A stretch of DNA of 14,331 bases, from positions 1 to 14,331 of the forward strand of contig CALFHW010000200.1 of NCBI GenBank assembly GCA_937876695.1, read 5' to 3'. The DNA is from an uncultured bacterium. GTDB lineage: Bacteria; Patescibacteriota; Dojkabacteria; CALFHW01. The notes below the pieces were generated by a model that was given only the letters and a program-made list of their open reading frames with translations, did no database searches and was not told where the DNA came from. Made by a program: the position numbers and the translations under genes. Position 1 is the stretch's first letter. Every line of letters begins with the position of its first letter. Shown piece by piece: positions 12,602 to 14,331 of this stretch.

Positions 12602-13354
12602 ATGGGAAAAACAGCTGAGTTGATTAGAAAATTTAGGACTGCCAGGAGCGTTAGTCAGTTCGACCTCGAACTGGGAATAAAAGCTGGGCTGGGAAGCATC
12701 AGTAAAATCGAGCAAGGTAAAATCGAGCCCAGCAAAGAAACCCTGACCAAAATTATCGAGCATCTCAAACTACCAGCTTATGAGGCGATGATGCTATTTG
12801 GACTGAATTTTAAGGAACATCAAGACATTGTAGCCGCAATTGAAAATATCCATGCCCAGACAAACCTTAAAGATACTTTACAAGCCTGTGTCGACGGGGT
12901 CTCTAAAGCCCTGCAAGTTCCAGGGGCTGCCATCTATGTGGTCAGCGAAGATGAATTGATTTACAAGACGGTTAGCAACCAATGGTTTACATCACGTGTT
13001 TTGAATATTCTTGGTAACGAGACAAAAAAGATACGCTATAAGATTGACAGTGATTCACAAACCCCGCAAGCACGGTCAGCTGCCTTAAGACAACTCGTGG
13101 TAGATAATTCACTATACTCTTCATTAAAACCACAGATCAATAAAGCAGTCTGCGACTTAATCCAAAGCATTGTGGGAATCGAACAAATTGCCTACTTACC
13201 TATTGTGGATATCGACGAAAAATTAGTTGGTCTAATCGGAATCGCCACCAATAAGACAGCTAGTTTACACGAAGTACTGCCACTGCTTTACGGGTTTCTA
13301 GAGGCAGCGGCAGAAGGGATCAACCGTTTTAGTTCTGAGATTTCAAGAGATTAA
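12602..13354 (+). CDS. XRE-family HTH regulator with GAF-like sensor domain (paralog 3)
   Basis: Protein of 250 residues with the same layout as the two paralogs. The XRE HTH covers about 5-58 (AELIRKFRTARSVSQFDLELG, recognition helix GLGSISKIEQG, then PSKETLTKI). The GAF-like domain covers about 78-245 (NLKDTLQACVDGV, AAIYVVSEDELIY, SNQWFTS, DNSLYSSLKP, AVCDLIQSIVGIEQIAYLPI, LVGLIGIATNK, final helix AAAEGINRF). It starts at ATG 12602, 9 nt after the stop of paralog 2, with no Shine-Dalgarno but with a TATAAT box just before it. It can be read both as the last gene of a DUF4352 - regulator - regulator operon and as a separately transcribed leaderless gene. Its 3' end lies 2 nt from the 3' end of tRNA-Gln on the other strand, so the two are tail to tail. 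The signal and targets are unknown. Confidence 0.82.
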   Translation: MGKTAELIRKFRTARSVSQFDLELGIKAGLGSISKIEQGKIEPSKETLTKIIEHLKLPAYEAMMLFGLNFKEHQDIVAAIENIHAQTNLKDTLQACVDGVSKALQVPGAAIYVVSEDELIYKTVSNQWFTSRVLNILGNETKKIRYKIDSDSQTPQARSAALRQLVVDNSLYSSLKPQINKAVCDLIQSIVGIEQIAYLPIVDIDEKLVGLIGIATNKTASLHEVLPLLYGFLEAAAEGINRFSSEISRD

Positions 13355-13356
13355 AT

Positions 13357-13427
13357 TTGCGGGACTAGGGGTCGAACCTAGATAGGCGGATCCAGAATCC
13401 GCAGTCCTGCCATTAGACGATCCCGCA
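13357..13427 (-). tRNA. tRNA-Gln (anticodon CTG)
   Basis: The minus strand folds into a 71-nt cloverleaf. The acceptor stem is TGCGGGA/TCCCGCA, the D arm GTC/GAC with loop TAATGGCAG, and the anticodon stem GCGGA/TCCGC with loop TTCTGGA and anticodon CTG. The variable loop is CTAT and the T arm CTAGG-TTCGACC-CCTAG. The discriminator base is A and CCA is not encoded. CTG reads only CAG, so another Gln tRNA (TTG) should exist elsewhere. It is convergent with the third regulator gene and divergent from the EI24-like gene. Confidence 0.95.
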
Positions 13428-13448
13428 TTAATAGGCTAGAATTGTCAA

Positions 13449-13455
13449 TATTATA
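13449..13455. promoter_or_regulatory. Back-to-back -10 boxes for tRNA-Gln and the EI24-like gene
   Basis: TATTAT on the plus strand (13449-13454) and a perfect TATAAT on the minus strand (13455 to 13450) overlap by five bases. The minus box is 22 nt before tRNA-Gln; the plus box is 36 nt before the ATG at 13491. No strong -35 boxes are seen for either, so joint use is tentative. Confidence 0.4.
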
Positions 13456-13490
13456 GCAGCAAAATATAGATTTCTGAATAACTAACCACA

Positions 13491-14231
13491 ATGTCAAAGC
13501 ACATCAGCCTAGCAGTATTGTCTTTTCTGGGACTACCAAGAGCGATCTGGTACATCATGATTCACCCCAGAATAATGCTCTATATCTTAATAATACTGAT
13601 AATTAATATAGTCACCTTCGGATTAGTAGTTTTCGTTTTCTTCGGCCTGATAAGTGATTTAATTTCCGAGATTGCGATTCAGTCCGAGGTTGTCGTTTTG
13701 CTAGTACAAATTTTTATCGGCACCCTCAGCCTGGTGTTTGCAATTTTAATTTTTAATTCAGTCTCGATAACTGTCAGTTCGCCACTATATTCAGCCATCG
13801 CAGAAAGAGTTGCCAACGATAAGGGGATCCCCGTGCCCGCTAGGCTCAGATACCAGTCACTGCGCGACTTTTGGTATTCAATCGAATTCGAATTAAAAAA
13901 GCTATTTCTGAGTTTAATAATTTTAATTCTTACGTTACCGCTAAATTTAATTCCCGCCATTGGACAAGTAATCTATGGAATTATTAATCCATTGCAAATT
14001 ATAATTTTCAACGGGCTGGACCTATTTGAACCTGCTGCAGCTAGAAAGCAATTGAGTTTTCGCAGCAAACTCTGGCGAATAATTAAAATTCCTACCTATT
14101 GGCCGTATTTATTTATGGCAGGTACCCTTACCAGTATTCCATTTTTAAATGTAGTAACCATCCCGGTAGCAGTTGTGGGTGGTATACTTGTTTATAATGA
14201 TCACGAAAAATACGCAAACTCAAGTAATTAA
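13491..14231 (+). CDS. EI24/CysZ-like membrane protein
   Basis: Integral membrane protein of 246 residues of the EI24 (CysZ-like) family. Hydrophobic helices lie at about 27-57, 67-95, 137-172 (two, split by NLIPAIG) and 203-235. Family marks include SSPLYSAIAERV (96-107), the acidic-basic EFELKKLFLSL (132-142), LIPAIG (153-158) with NP at 166-167, EPAAARKQLSF (180-190), and IPFLNVVTIPVAVVG (216-230). E. coli CysZ imports sulfate, but most distant members have no tested function, so the transport role here is not certain. It starts at ATG 13491 without a visible Shine-Dalgarno. Its last 35 nt overlap the start of the RNase HI gene, so the two are probably translated from one message. Confidence 0.8.
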   Translation: MSKHISLAVLSFLGLPRAIWYIMIHPRIMLYILIILIINIVTFGLVVFVFFGLISDLISEIAIQSEVVVLLVQIFIGTLSLVFAILIFNSVSITVSSPLYSAIAERVANDKGIPVPARLRYQSLRDFWYSIEFELKKLFLSLIILILTLPLNLIPAIGQVIYGIINPLQIIIFNGLDLFEPAAARKQLSFRSKLWRIIKIPTYWPYLFMAGTLTSIPFLNVVTIPVAVVGGILVYNDHEKYANSSN

Positions 14232-14331
14232 AGTTTATACAGATGGTGGCGCTCGCGGCAATCCAGGTCCTGCAGCTGCTGGCTGGGTGGCATTGGGCGA
14301 GAGCGGTGTCGTGGTGGGCGCCAGCGGCAGC
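14197..14331 (+). CDS. rnhA: Ribonuclease HI (partial, C-terminus off window)
   Basis: The first 45 codons of an RNase HI, which cleaves RNA in RNA-DNA hybrids. The N-terminal strand and turn VYTDGGARGNPGPAAAGWV carry the first catalytic Asp (in YTDGG) and the family's GNPGP loop. The remaining catalytic residues lie beyond the right edge, so activity cannot be judged. The ATG at 14197 overlaps the last 35 nt of the EI24-like gene in another frame and is the only ATG before the conserved strand, so translational coupling is likely. Confidence 0.9.
   Translation, partial: MITKNTQTQVIKVYTDGGARGNPGPAAAGWVALGESGVVVGASGS

Overview
The window (about 14.3 kb, mid-40s percent GC by eye, standard genetic code) looks like a chromosomal fragment of a small-genome bacterium, most likely from the Patescibacteria/CPR. 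This is an inference from four things: a threonyl-tRNA synthetase without the N-terminal TGS domain, few Shine-Dalgarno sites, very compact spacing, and secreted proteins with FG-GAP/VCBS repeats. No phage, transposon, rRNA or CRISPR array is seen. All 13 stop codons visible are TAA (8) or TAG (5); none is TGA.

Left part (1-2270, minus strand). A half-size MFS-like membrane protein is followed by tRNA-Pro(GGG), a GNAT acetyltransferase and the N-terminal membrane domain of an ABC exporter that runs off the left edge. The tRNA has its own TATAAT box.

Central housekeeping part (2307-8453). An ATP-type 6-phosphofructokinase and an M29 aminopeptidase form a plus-strand pair. They converge on a minus-strand operon of thrS, a SAM-dependent methyltransferase and an inositol-monophosphatase-like phosphatase. 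The thrS promoter overlaps a 19-bp near-perfect palindrome in the divergent gap with the first regulator gene.

Regulator/surface-protein part (8529-13354, plus strand). Three paralogous regulators, each an XRE-type HTH plus a GAF-like sensor domain, lie around two exported proteins. One is a C39-like cysteine peptidase with six FG-GAP-type repeats, broken by an apparent one-base frameshift. The other is a membrane-anchored DUF4352-type protein. The second regulator lacks any standard start codon in its open frame, and the third has a consensus -10 box only 8 nt before its ATG, as expected for a leaderless mRNA. The HTH segments are much more alike than the sensor domains, which suggests a shared operator read out by different signals. 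This cluster is the most interesting part of the window; its function is unknown.

Right part (13357-14331). tRNA-Gln(CTG) on the minus strand is divergent from an EI24/CysZ-like membrane protein, whose 3' end overlaps the start of an RNase HI gene cut by the right edge.

No stretch longer than about 150 bases lacks a gene.
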